Assembly: GCA_012931725.1 (NCBI GenBank)
Contig: WHSA01001115.1
Span: forward strand, 545,448 to 609,447
Source of the DNA: Litsea cubeba
Taxonomy: Eukaryota; Streptophyta; Magnoliopsida; Laurales; Lauraceae
Length of the DNA: 64,000 nt
Direction of reading: 5' to 3'
Numbering within the stretch: position 1 is the first letter of the stretch; every line of letters begins with the position of its first letter. Positions 1-12,089 of this stretch are shown piece after piece. The position numbers and the translations under genes are program-made. The notes under the pieces were generated by a model. It did no database searches and was not told the origin of the DNA. It saw only the letters and a program-made list of their open reading frames with translations.

Positions 1-8
1 CAACCAAA

Positions 9-520
9 ATGGAAAAAAACTCTAGTGATGATGCAGGTGCAAATAAAACTGATATGAGCATTACAACGGAGCTTCCCACACTTATACGAAAGATACAGGC
101 TTTAGAAAGCTTGACTACTTCATTTGCAACTGGAGTGGCTGCTTATATAGGATCCTCCGCTCACATGGCATCCACATCTTCATCTAGCCCTTCATGGATT
201 ACCGATTCATGAGCAATATATCACATGACAGGCTTGCATTCAGTTTTTAAAACTTTATGCATTTGCTTTGCCAATGAGAGCTACTTACCGGTTGTAGGTG
301 AGGGGCTTGTTGATGTTTCTCAGTTCTCATCTCTGTCTTTTGTATGACATGTTCCCCAATCTTCTAATAATTTAAGTTCTGTTAGTACCCTAATAAAATT
401 ACATAATTACAGTATTATGTTTTTCCCTTCGTCTTGTGTTTTTTCGGATCTGAAGACAAGACGGACGATTAGTGGTGGCTGTGAGCGCAATGCTCTTTAT
501 GTGAGATCATTGGCATTTTA
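9..520 (+). pseudogene. Decayed Copia gag-protease fragment
   Basis: An open frame from 9 runs into the hallmark Copia protease motif. The segment reads S-W-I-T-D-S, then a stop, then A-I-Y-H-M-T-G. The expected active-site D-S-G has its glycine codon GGA changed to TGA at 210-212. Downstream, in broken frames, is the usual region after the protease, including FFPSSCVF and a D-L-K-T-R-R-T-I stretch that matches the Copia 'VFQDLxTGxxIG' motif. It has no LTR of its own and is cut by the window edge. It probably lies in an upstream intron of the SNF7-type gene. Confidence 0.75.
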
Positions 521-1443
521 GTCATTAGTCGATGCAAAAGACATCAAGAAGTGGCATTTGCAAGTGCAGTAAATGGAAAGAAAAGAGAAAACATAATACA
601 ACATGGAAAATAAAGCCACCAAAGAACATTTCATTAACATATTGCACCTCTATACTTTCCTTTTACAATAAATATAAAATCTACATCAAGAAAAGTGGGT
701 TTATGCTTGAATTGCCAAACACGAATGTTTGATCCATGATGCTTCTGACTCCTCCAGTTGTTCCTTTGATGGTTTTGTAGCATTCTCCTTGTTGACAAAT
801 TGATGTCACACATTGTTGAGTACGATGGCTCTTCAAGTGTAAATGGATGAACTTGATCTTGAGTACTCGATCATAGAACATGATGCTGAGTGCCTTAGCA
901 TTCTTGAATTTGCATATGATAAGGGATGTTGTAACAGTCCCAAAATCATATAAGATAAGGGAAAATCAGAAAGAAAATAGGAAATTTGATGCAAGATAGA
1001 CCTCAAAGGCCACATGTGTCGGACCCAAGATAGTTTAGGGATTTTTTCTATTTTTAATTAATTGTTATCAGTTACTAGTTTTATTTGATGAGTTCCTAGT
1101 TTAATTAGTTTTCTTAGGGCCTAAGTTGTTTTCCTATTTATATGGCATTGTAGAAGATGGATTTTTAGAATTGATTAATAGAAATTGGGTTTTTTCCATT
1201 GAGGTGCGCCTTGTTGGCAGATTAAAGGATAAGGCCACCCATTCAAAAGAAGATAAAGCCACCATTACTCAAAGTGTTCAAACGAACCAAGGACAGGGCA
1301 AAGTTTGAAAGTTTGATTTGAGTATTTTGATTTTTTTCAAATCTATAAAGCTTATGGTTATCTGTAACATTCCTATAAAAAGAGATTAATAGAATATCCT
1401 CTCCTCAATTAAGAGGTTGAGAACATTAACAATAAAGATAATA

Positions 1444-1455
1444 TGGTATCAGAGC
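1444..1455 (+). other. Primer binding site (tRNA-iMet)
   Basis: TGGTATCAGAGC is the complement of the 3' end of plant initiator methionine tRNA. It lies 12 bp after the end of the first LTR copy. Confidence 0.85.
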
Positions 1456-1721
1456 TCGTATGAGACTTGTGTCGTCGATCCTAGTGCTATACTATCTTTG
1501 CTGCCTAACTTTACCCATCCCACCGTCCTCCTGTGCAATAATTTTTATTCAGATTGCTGCCTCAACTGAGAGCTGTTGTCTGCCTCACTAAGTTTCTGCC
1601 TCAACTGCCATTTGCCATCTGCCTTGCTTGAGGGCTAAGTCATCTACAACTCATCTGCATAAGACCACTTAACTCATTTACACATCTCACCCTCGTAGTT
1701 GTCATCCTACTTCCTGATAGC

Positions 1722-1913
1722 ATGGCCCACTCGAATATCACTGCTTCTGCCAGATCTCCGTCCTTTGTGATATCTAATATTTGGAGTTTAGTTTCCATCA
1801 AACTTGATCGGCACAATTACCTTTTGTGGCTTTCTCAATTTGAGCCTCTACTCCTGAGCCATGACTTGATGGGTTTTGTTGATGGCTCATGGCTCCAAAC
1901 TGTGTCCAGATAA
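1722..1913 (+). pseudogene. Copia gag N-terminus, truncated
   Basis: A 63-codon frame starts with ATG and contains SIKLDRHNYLLW followed by L-L-S-H-D-L-M-G-F-V-D-G-S. This matches the start of many plant Copia gag proteins (retrotran_gag/UBN2 region, 'L-x-x-x-N-Y-x-x-W'). It stops where the truncated 3' LTR begins, so the stop codon belongs to the deletion junction. Confidence 0.7.
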
Positions 1914-2429
1914 GGGCACCCATTCAAAAGAAGATAAAGCCACCATTACTCAAAGTGTTCAAACGAACCAAGGAGAGGGAAAAGTTTGAAAGTCTGATTT
2001 GAGTATTTTGATTTTTTTTTTCAAATCTGTAAAGCTTATGGTTATCTGTAACATTCCTAGAAAAAGAGATTAATACAATATCCTCTCCTCAATTAAGAGG
2101 TTGAGAACATCAACACATAAAAGATAATGCGTCTTCGTTATTGTCTCTGTGGAGACTTGTTGAAGTGTCTATGGACACGTGCTTTGGCACTCCACGCAAG
2201 CCCTAACTCTAGGGCTTGCATCAAAATCTAGATAGCGTTTCCCAATCACGTTGAGTGGTTGCATGTATGGAAAGCCAATCAAACACAGTAGTGGGAGTTG
2301 AAGATTTGACATCACGACCTCATCATATATGATGAAATTGAGTGGGTTTAACAAAACCACACACGGCTGGTTCTTTTGTCAGAATTTCTGATGGGAATTT
2401 GAGATGTTGGATTGAGCATTCATAGACAT

Positions 2430-2545
2430 GATGTGATGGCTTGTCCCCTTGGCATTTTGTGATGGCTTGTCCCCTTGGCATTTACAAATACCATGTTTCT
2501 TTACTAGAATTCCAAAATCTAGCCACATGAAAAGTTTGCCTTTCT
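2430..2545. repeat. MITE fragment related to the AATTCC-rich elements at 23.5-24.9 kb
   Basis: The text 'CCATGTTTCTTTACTAGAATTCC...AGCCACATGAAAAG' closely follows 23,570-23,612 in the element at 23,474-23,774. A 26-bp unit (GTGATGGCTTGTCCCCTTGG and a few more bases) is duplicated in tandem at its left side. No terminal inverted repeats remain. Confidence 0.45.
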
Positions 2546-3110
2546 CTCTTCCGTGGCAGCATAAAACCAGAAATGCTTCAGGTGGGATTCTTTCTTTCTG
2601 CGTTTCTATTTCAAGACTTTGTCAATGCCTGTTGATGATAATAATTCAGTGAGAACAACTCGGAAAGTGTGATTTTCCATTTTTATGCCAATGCAAATCC
2701 AAAGAAGAATAATTAACCATGTCATGATGCTAAAATAGTTGTACAGTTTGTAATTTGGATAATTCTGATGCAGCGGGTCTTTTTCTTTCATATTTTTGTT
2801 GTTGTCCTTTCAAACTGAAACATGTCATGAATTTCTAACAACTATTCCTGTCAGCTCAGTAGCTCACTATTACATATCAGAAGTGGGAGAAGTGATACAA
2901 AATCTTTCAGCTGGGATTCATAAAAGAATAAAAAAAATGTTTGCTCTTTTTCTTTCTGTTCTATCATAACAAGGGAAGTATGTAGCTAGTGGTGTCTAAC
3001 ATAGACAGAGGACCTGTGTAAATAGTGGTGTCATAGAGCACAAATCTCATCCATTCATATTGTAACTTGTTATGCCGTTAAGATTAAATTAATGTTTTGG
3101 TCTCTTGCAG

Positions 3111-6100
3111 CTGCTATTCAATGTCTAAAGAAGAAAAAGTTGTTTGAAGCACAAATAGAGCAACTTGCAAACTTTCAATTACGAGTTCATGATCAGGTGT
3201 CAACTGTATCCATAATATCCATTTGAAGAAAGAAAATGTCAGTTGTTCATGCTTAAATTCATCATCTCTCGGTTGGGGCATGACTAATTGGAATCATTCA
3301 GGAGGTAGGCTCCACTACAGGTTACCATGATTGGTCCTTCGTTCTCAAAAATTATCCCAAGAATTGATTAAGGGCAGTTAAAAATTAAGCAGCTGCTTAG
3401 TTTCAATTCAGTCACTTGAACAATTAGGATTATCTTTCCAGGAGAAAGGGACCGACGCTGACCCACCCATGCTAGGTCACACCTCTTGAATTGTCAAAAT
3501 TACTAAGATGTCATCAAGGGTGCCATGAGAGACTACCATGCAGTAAACTAGAGGAATATGACTAATGCAGACAAATTTTTTCTGCAGATGATTATGCTTG
3601 AGGGTGTGAAGGCAACAACAGACACTGTAGATGCTCTGAAGACCGGAGCATCAGCTATAAAGTCTATCCAGCACTCTTTGTAAGTTTTTTTTATCCTTAA
3701 ACATTAAGAGTATGTCAGTGTGGAGCACTTCCCATGGAAAATGGTTTTTGAGGGAGAACGATTTTCTGTTGTTCTGTGTTAACGTTTTTTGTGCTTTTCA
3801 TTCTGTCAGATCAAAATTTTTCTATTTTTTTTTTAGAAGAGTGAAATCGGACCCAAGAAGTAGAGAATTTTTTCTGCACTCTTAAACAAGATGTAGAAAG
3901 TAGAAACTCATTTCCGCTGAAAATGTTTTAACACAACAAACAATAGAGACTAAAGCTATAATAGTGAAGCCGCAATTTTCATTCTCTGCAGAAAATGAAA
4001 TCATGTGAAATAAAATGTAGCAGAAAAATACCCCGCACACATGTGTCCAAAGATCCCAACTTGCTTGGAATGGGCACCGAGTATGATCTGTTTTATTTTG
4101 CAGTTTGCTTGACATGATCAAATTCATCATATCAAAGATACATTTTTGACTTTGGTTGCGTTGTCCACTACTTCATCAAACTTGCATTTGTCTTCTAGCT
4201 TTGAGTCATATAAATTGCACACTTGAACTTCAGACATTAGCTCATATTGACTCAATTGGTTAATGCCTCATTTTTGGATTGAAATAGAATTTTCCTTGAA
4301 AGGGATGAACATTTCATTTGGCTCCTTCATTCTTTTGAAGTGAAGTTCTGTCCTGTTTTTGAGAATTCTACTCATAGAAGAGTCACCAAACCTACTGTTC
4401 CAAAAAAAAAAAAAAGGACAAGAAGGCACCAAAACTCTCAAACTTCCTAGCAGAAAAAGTATCTTATGGATTTCAAAAACGACTTCAGGCCAAATGCACT
4501 AGAATGGCCATTTAACATGGATCAGCATTATGCATCTATGTGGCAGTCAGCAATTTGAGCTGGCACTAACAGCCTGGAAAATGACTTACAGCATACTTGA
4601 ATGACATCTCAAATTTTAGTACAAAAGTTCTCTCTTTAGAATGAAAACCTGTGCTTATCACTCCCTAGGACAAGGATTCATACGGCCAAAGCCTTTTGAA
4701 AGGCATTTCTCTTCCATGTGCAAATAATCACACGATCATAGTCTCTTAAAAATAGAGGCATGCTGAGGGGTTACTAGTTCAAGGAACTAGGAGAAGGGGA
4801 GACCAATTAAACCTTGAGTGATAGAGAGGAAAGACATGTTGGAGTGTAGACTAGCTGTGAGAATGGCATTGAATTTTATTTTTGGAAAAAGCAAAACTCA
4901 CAAAGGTGACCATAAGTTATAGGTTTATGGTCCATCCGTGAACAAGTTTTTTGTAAAATGAGAAAAAAAGTAAAATAAGAGCAAAAGCAAGACTCAAACG
5001 ATAAAGAAGTGTAGGAGATTTTTTTTTAATTTCTTTGATCTGAGTGCAAGCAATAGATTATCGGACAGTATTTTCAAGGGAAAACATGCCTTCCAAAATA
5101 TAGATGCCTGTAGATCATGTCTTAAACCCCTATTTGTAGTGTTTCCCCATACTTTAAAGTTGAAGAGTCCTTTTAGTTGGAAATCTTCACGAAATTTAGC
5201 AATAAGAAGAGTTGCAACTTTTTGAGGGTGACACCACCAGCTTCTGTTGAGGAGTGGGCTCCTCCCGACAGGGAGTATTGAAAAGTAGTTATGTTGCCTC
5301 TACTAATGCCTCGAGGTTTTGGTAGGAATGGTTAGCTGAGGAAATTTAATATGGTATGAGAGCCAACCGGTCGCGAGTTCAAATCTCAAAAGGAATGACT
5401 CGGCATGAAAAAAAAATATACATGTCGCCAAAAGTGCGCCAACCGGGTTCCACTTGAAAGGGAGTGTTGATTAGCGGGCTCCACCCAATGGGGAGTATTA
5501 AAAAGTATTTATGCTGCCTCTACTAATGCCTTGAGGTTTTGGTATGAATGGTTAGCTAAGGGAATTTAATAGCTTCACCCACTGGGCACTTGGTGTAGAT
5601 AAGTTCACTTACCAAGTTTGTGTCCCATAGTAGCCAAGTACCAAAATTTTGGTGTCCATGCCCTGTTGACGGTAACAGTCCCCGGTTAATGTGTCTTCTC
5701 TCCTCTATTTTGTACTTTTTGAACACATTCGCAACCACCCACAAATGAGGGAGGAAGGGAGCGAGGTCAAACTTGTACAACAATATTAGTAAGATATGTT
5801 TTTATTGTCTTTTGAGTGGAACTCATTTACTTTGATTGATGGCATAAGGCTAAGATGATGGTGTATAGTTCTTTTTTTGACTTGGAACACACATTATACA
5901 GATGGAATCTCACAAAAGATATGCAACTAACTCTCCTAATATCTAGGATTTTTTATTGGTCTTCATCCAAAGAAGCTATTATCATTTTATCATTTTATAT
6001 GAAGTACTACCTATGAGAAACTAATGCTTTTTTATGGTAATGATGCAGGAGTGTTGATGATATTGACAAGACCATGGAAGAAGTGAACGAACATACAGAA

Positions 6101-8316
6101 AGTATGAAACAGATACAAGATGCACTTGCAGCTCCAGTAGGTGCTGCAGCTGAAATTGATGAGGTGTTACATCTTTACTCTTCCTACACTATGTTTTTGA
6201 GTAGCTAAGTGAAGTTATTTCCTAAATTAACTAGAAACAACAGTTTAACAATTACATAATTGCAAGAGAATGCATATAAATACATTATTATCTTCAAAAT
6301 GAGCAAATTTCAGATGATTCCTTCATGAGTCATTGAGGGCCTTTCTGTTTAATGTAATTGAACACCTAGGATTGTATTTCTATAAGTGATTAAAAAAAAA
6401 AAAATGAAGAACCAAAGGTCAATATCTAAAAATGATAATAAAATAACCTCCCCTTTAATGGAAAGTGAATCAAGAGAAGATGGGAAATGAATACCCAGCC
6501 ATCACCCAAGTAATTCGATACCTAGGAAAGTCAAGGTCCTATCTACATCTCCACCTTATATCCTTCACCTTTTACCTCTTTAATAATCCTTCAGTGGAGC
6601 TCATTTCACCATGAATTCCTATGTATATTATGCAAACAAACAGGCCCTTACCATTTTATTACGGTACATGGGAAGCTGGAAGTGTGCAAAAGGGTGAAAG
6701 GTTGATGGCGAAAGTCAAAAATGAAGGGCCAAGGGTGAATACCATTAAGTTTTCCTACAATGTGGTGGACTTGATTTTCTTAGGGTGCGGGTAGGAACTA
6801 ATTCTCATAATAGGTGGAAGATTGATGGTCGCTTGTACATTTCCATCATTGATCATTCATCCTTCACCCTTTTGATCAATGCCACTTTCAAGAGGTTTCC
6901 AGTCACTGGACGATCTGGTTGATTACCAGTGTACTGAGGTTTTCTATGGTTGATGCATGGGAGTTGAGAGTTGAGACCATGTACTAAATGGTAGTTGATG
7001 CTTGCAGCCTCCTAACAATGACAATCCATTGGTGTCCATCAGCGTTTTCTCAGAAATTCTATTGCCTATAAAATGTAGAAGTGCACCCTAAGGATCTTAC
7101 AAACTTAAAATAGTTTTAGGGCCTTTGCCCACTTGGTACTTAATTCCTTGGAATTCATGGTAATTGGGGTGGTTTTATTGAAGTAGTAGTATAGAGGTGA
7201 GTGGGATAGAGGTCCAAGGTGGAGACGATGAGTAGTAGATGGGACCATCAACCTCCTTGGATTTAATTTATCAAGGTGCTGGCGGAGTAATCTTTTTTTT
7301 TTTAGGCTAGGTTAGACTACTGGTCTGGTGTGACATTTAAAACTTAAACCTGAAGACCCAGGGATTGATGTGATACTAAAGGTGCCAACACCACTCAATC
7401 ATGAGTGTGTAAGTAATTATTTTCTATAACCCCCACCACCTCCCCTCCCACCCCCGAACCTCCCCCAAAGCACCAAAAAGATTTTTTTCTTTTACATGGT
7501 GGCCTCCCTAAGGACGATTTCTTGGGTCCTCTGGTTGAAGATCAACATTTAACCCTTCACCGTTTGCCCCTTCAATAGCAGAGCATTACTTTGAAACTAT
7601 GATACCCGGATACTTGTACAAGCTCAATGTATCCGTATAATACCGATGTGACACTTGTATTGGTACCTGATACTGCATTGATACTTCTAGGAAACAAGTT
7701 CAACATATCCTACTCAAAAGTCCTCTATTTCATATATTTCTTTTTATATTTTTACTTCTCACCATAAAAATGCTGGAAATGGATGAAAACAATGATAATT
7801 TCCTTGATTCAAAGGTGATTTAAAGAAAAAATTAGGACACCCGTATACATATCCATGTCCTAGATTTTCAAAAGTGAGGAGTCGTATCTCCGATCCCTAT
7901 ATCGGTGTCTGTATTCATATCCGTATCTGGGCATCATAGCTTAAAAATCCGAGGAACTCAATACCAAATTAAACAAATGGGTCCTTATAAGTATGTTGTG
8001 CTAGGCACTATGCGTAGTATAAAAGCTCATATTGGTTTGAGCTAGTCTTTTGGAATTTTTATATTTGAATCAAATCCTAACTTCTGAATGAAAAAGGCTT
8101 TTAGTAACTCAAACGTGGAGACATTTATAACAGGATGAGCTAGAAGCAGAGCTTGAAGAACTTGAAGGAGAAGAACTTGAAGAACAGCTGCTACAGCCAC
8201 CCAGTAGTACACATGAAATGCCACTTCCTTCCGAGAACCATCCAAAGAAAGAAAATCTGCAACCCAATAGTGATGTTGATGAACTGGCTGAACTTCAAGC
8301 TGAGATGGCACTTTAG
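3111..8316 (+). CDS. SNF7: ESCRT-III subunit SNF7/VPS32 (CHMP4 type), last four exons
   Basis: Four exons (3,111-3,196; 3,588-3,679; 6,049-6,163; 8,134-8,316) join in phase with GT..AG borders. They encode about 157 residues ending in TAG. Visible motifs are IQCLKKKKLFEAQIEQL, MIMLEGVKATTDTVDALKTG, a D-D-I-D-K-T-M-E-E-V-N-E-H-T-E-S-M-K-Q-I-Q run, the acidic DELEAELEELEGEELEEQLL helix and the C-terminal ELAELQAEMAL helix. In CHMP4/Snf7 proteins this last helix binds Bro1/ALIX. Family members have about 215-220 residues, so roughly the first 60 (the basic membrane-binding helix) are encoded left of the window. The first visible exon opens inside an alanine codon, confirming an upstream exon. 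By family, the product polymerises on endosomes to drive multivesicular body formation. No frameshift or stop is seen, so the gene looks functional. Confidence 0.93.
5240..5244. other. TRIM target-site duplication (left copy)
   Basis: GCTTC here is repeated at 5,572-5,576, immediately outside the terminal repeats. Confidence 0.85.
5245..5571 (+). mobile_element. TRIM (terminal-repeat retrotransposon in miniature)
   Basis: Two 107-bp direct terminal repeats (5,245-5,351 and 5,465-5,571), both starting TGTTGA and ending AATTTAATA, enclose 113 bp. Right after the first repeat is TGGTATGAGAGC (5,352-5,363), one mismatch from the initiator-Met primer site. Just before the second is a purine run, TTGAAAGGGAG. 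The element is flanked by a perfect 5-bp TSD, GCTTC, at 5,240-5,244 and 5,572-5,576. It has no coding capacity, so it must have been mobilised in trans. It lies in the third visible intron region of the SNF7-type gene, in gene sense. Confidence 0.9.
7291..7420 (-). repeat. SINE-like tRNA-derived repeat
   Basis: Read on the minus strand there is a Pol III box A-like GATTGAGTGG, a box B-like CAGGTTTAAGTT about 45 nt later, and an A-rich tail (the T11 run on the plus strand). A related piece with GGTTGAGTGGTGTTG lies near 26,030. No TSD was identified. Confidence 0.4.
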
Positions 8317-8770
8317 ATGAAATTTTTTGCTACTGTAATATTCCTGGAAACTTGCATAGTGGCGAACAACTGAAGGTATTCTAGGAGGATCTATCAGTTC
8401 TATCTAATGCATCTTTAACTTGAAAAACAGAAGCTTGGCTGTGTAAATATAAAAGCACTGACAGCCTAACATAATACAGAGTTTGTGAAAGGAGTTATTT
8501 TTTCTGTTGTGATAAATTACTAGTAAATAGTAGCATGCTATTTAAATATCAGTAAATTCATTACTAACGTTTGTGTGCTCATTTTAGTGGTACCAAACAG
8601 TTTTAGTGAGAATCCCCAACCTAATTGTAGTAAACTGTTCTTTAATCAAATGTTTGCTTTGACCAAAGAGAATCAATTGTCAGTCCATACTATTCCTATT
8701 TTCTTATTGAAGCCTTTTGGAATGATTAGTATTCAAGTAATTTTTAAGCATGTTGTAAATTACCCGTAGC
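8317..8770 (+). other. Probable 3' UTR of the SNF7-type gene
   Basis: AT-rich sequence after the stop codon, with no coding signal or repeat recognised. The polyadenylation site is not resolved. Confidence 0.4.
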
Positions 8771-8954
8771 ACAATATTGGAATTCGTGTAAAATTGTTGT
8801 GCCCTCCAAGGGAATGCCATGTATTTATATTAATGTTTACAAAGTGCGATTAATACCCCTTTCAAAGGTAGTCATGTAGAGGAACTTAGATTTGTAGAGA
8901 TATTACGCTCCGCAGGTGTATCGGAATTAGTACTCTCTTCACACTCCTTGGCAT

Positions 8955-9400
8955 ATTGATGCAGTATGGACCAAGATCAGGCCCAAGTCAATTGTGCCAA
9001 ACCATTGATCATTGGTCAACCCGGTCCATTGGGTTCATCCCATAGACCCAATTGTGATTGAAAGCTACTGTGGGATTCTAATTTTATACATTTCTTTTAT
9101 TATTAGTTGACTGGTATTGTTATTTCATATTTTATTTAAACTTCTTAATGTTTAGGGAAGTCTTAGTGTCCACGTAAGAGAGGGAACAATCCGACTCCTC
9201 TATATATATAAGGATTAACAGGCTTCATTGTAGTTCATACTTATAATCATTTAATTTAGTTTTGAGTTTCTTCTTCAAGTATGGTGCTTGTTATGGTCAC
9301 GAGTGTGGCCTAGCTTCATAATCCATCTTTGGATTTGATTAATCATCTATTTTCCGATCGAGGGTATGAGGCTGCGCCAGGTATATCAAAAAGCATCAAT
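8955..9400 (+). repeat. Possible solo or decayed LTR
   Basis: A TGATGCAG/TGCAGTATGG start, GGCCCAAG, a TATATATATAAGG promoter-like box near 9,202 and a TTCATTGTAG-type segment resemble a plant LTR in order. There is no second copy, primer site or TSD in the window. The rest of 8,770-11,285 is AT-rich with no gene recognised. Confidence 0.25.
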
Positions 9401-11288
9401 TTGGATACCAAGAAATGATAATGATCATGAGATATTGCTTTAATAATGACGGTGTATCGATAATCCAGAGTTACATTTGTAAACACAGTACACATTTGTT
9501 CGCACCTACAAAGTCATAAAACAGGAAAGAAAATCCTAAACCCTACTCAATAACACAAAAAAAAATATAAAATAAAAGAAGGATTGATCACCTTGTATAT
9601 TGATGGGCCTATCTTATCACACCCGATCTTTTCAAAGTTAATACTAAAAATCATAATGATAAGAGGATTGGTTAGACAGATTTTAAGATGGATTAAGATT
9701 AGAAAGTGATTTGAGGATTAAGATAAGAAGATAAAATAGAAAAGTTAGGAAAAGAGAGATATTAGGGGAAGTTAAAAGGATTTTAATTAGAAATGTAGGT
9801 TTATGAAATCATAATCTTAATTTAAAATGAGAGATTTAGGGAGGAGATTTGGGAGGTGTAGTAGCCCACATTAAATCCAAAGCTCTGTCTGTTTTTATAA
9901 GTATTTTTCTGAAATGAGAAATATGGGTGCTGACGTGGCGCCATGTACATCTTTCCTCCCTATTGCTTTAATTTATATAATTTGTAATTTATATAGTCGA
10001 GATGAAATCTGTGAAATTGTGATGGTTTCATCTTATAGATGACTCGAAAACATTATTCTAGTTTTTACATTTTCAGGAAATCGAAATATCTTGTAGATAG
10101 AAAAAATAACCAGTTCTCGATTGATGAGTATGATCAAAACACACTATCTAATTAACATCAGCATATCCAGTGAGATATAGAGAAGCATCCTTCAAAAAGA
10201 AAGTCTCACATCTTGAAGTTCCATATAGGCATCAAATTATGTCATGAACAGCACTCCAGTAAACATGATGAGGATCAGACATAAATTAATTTACAACTTG
10301 AATTGCATAGGAGATATTTAGGCTAGTGTTACACTGGTTAACATTCAGTGTTTTCAATAAAGCATCCAGCCTTCATAATCAAAGTCAGAATAACATATAA
10401 ATAAGAATATGAAATCCGTTTAGCAAAACCAAATGAATTAAACTAATAATAACTGAATAAAAGTCTAATCAATTTAAACTCTAATCTTCAGTCTCTATAA
10501 CTGTTCTTAATGCTAGATTAGTCGAACTCTTTCTCGAGGTCCCAAACTTAATGTGCAGCATCTAATCTGCACAAACTGAAACCAGGAGTGGTGGGCTTTG
10601 GAGCTCAGCAAGTAAGCCAAAAACAGAATTAAAACATGTGAAGTTAAACATTGATGACATGTAACACATTCATATACCCAATTATGTATACAAATATACA
10701 CACACACATACAGCAAAAGCAATGAACACATTCATTTGAATCACAATGAAATGTCGAAGCATAAACAAGGACTTCTATCTTACAAAGTCATCATAATCAA
10801 TGGAACGGAGGTTCATAGCATGCCAAACAATTAGTTCAATGGACCAAAATGAGATTTGAGATACATCAGAATCTATCACATCTCTAAAGAGCTAAGGGAC
10901 AAAAGTCGTACCCAAACATAGCATCCTATGGATGAACCAAAGGAGCATAAAGCTCTCCCAGCCACGACGTCCCATCTCTTAGCCAAAGGGACTGAAGTCC
11001 ACTCAACTTGTGCCTAGGGACGTAAAGTCTTCACAGGTGTGAACAACCCACTGCATGGTCAAGTCATAGTTGTCACATGAACACCCCACTCCATGGTCAG
11101 TTCATAACCAAATCACAGCTTTGTAGAGAGATGGCCACACAAGTACAGAGAGTGCTTGCAGTACTCTCTCTTTCCCTAAAAAGGTATTAGCCTTTGGTAG
11201 AGTGCCCGTGTAGAATAGAAAACGACCATGGGAACTTCCCATTATAGAGATGACAACCCAACCGAAGAACCCACGTTCTAACCTTTTA

Positions 11289-11763
11289 GGGCACGTTTGT
11301 GTAGAGACTGGAAAGATGAAAATTGTCATATTCAGCAAATTGTATGATTTTTAAATACCTCGGAAAAGGTTTTACGAGGAAGTTAGAAATTTATATTTAG
11401 TGTCAAAAGTTTTTCCTCGATGAATTGGTGCTAATGTGTTTTGGTGGGCAGGTGCGGATTTTGTTAGTGAAAACTACTGGGTAGGTGTGTCGGTGGGTGG
11501 GTGGGGTTGGGAGTGGAGGGGGAAGAAAGAGGGTGGCTGGGTGGTGTGAGGGTGGGAGAGAGGAAATTGGGGTCAGTTTTATCTGGAAATGGACTTCCTA
11601 TACCCCCTCCAATAGGACGTCTATTTTCAGGCCTAGGAAGGAAAATGCTGACGTGGCGAAAAAACACTTCTATAGAAAACTGTCGCACCAAACACATGAA
11701 AAAATGAGTTTTTCACAGAAAACCACATCCTTTTCTGCGGAAATGGGCTACACAAACGTGCCC
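11289..11763. mobile_element. Tourist-like (PIF/Harbinger-type) MITE, copy 1
   Basis: The ends are perfect 16-bp inverted repeats, GGGCACGTTTGTGTAG and CTACACAAACGTGCCC. They are flanked by TTA at 11,286-11,288 and 11,764-11,766, the TWA target typical of PIF/Harbinger. A second copy is at 23,038-23,469. The interior contains a G-rich tract on the plus strand. Short frames here are by-products of that tract. Confidence 0.85.
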
Positions 11764-12089
11764 TTATTCTCTTGTAGCTGGCTATTAAATCAAGGGCGGT
11801 GAGGATTTAACGGGGCCTTTTTTTTTACCCTTATCCATAAAGAGACGCTTTCATGTACCCTATCCCCACTGATAAGTGAGCACCTAAGTGGGCCCCACGA
11901 GCTGAATTGCATGAGAGAAATATGCAATATCCTAAAGGAGAATATTCCTCATATCTCTAAAAACAATACAAAAGTGCCTTGCGTCCTTAAAGATCTCTAT
12001 TACGGAGGCCCGCCTGTCTCAATTCAAGTTGTTAATGAAGTTTTACAAGTGAATGACCAAACTTTATGGATCCAAAGATAACCAATAAA

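Larger units (their letters stand above)
927..2114 (+). mobile_element. Internally deleted Copia-type element (LTR, PBS, gag stub, partial LTR)
   Basis: About 200 bp at 1,229-1,431 is repeated in direct orientation at 1,912-2,114 with few differences; both copies end in a motif like TTGAGAACATyAACA. The first copy is followed by a perfect initiator-Met primer binding site. Between the copies is only a leader and a short gag start. The second LTR lacks its 5' part and follows the gag stub directly, so one deletion removed the rest of gag, all of pol and the U3 start of the 3' LTR. The outer left boundary (a TGTAACAG near 927) is a guess. Confidence 0.6.

Noticed and set aside
8042..8311. 89-codon minus-strand frame
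   Set aside because: It is the antisense of the last SNF7 exon, whose sense frame has clear family motifs.
11464..11802. Frames of 77-105 codons on both strands
   Set aside because: They arise from the G-rich tract of a MITE and have no protein motif.
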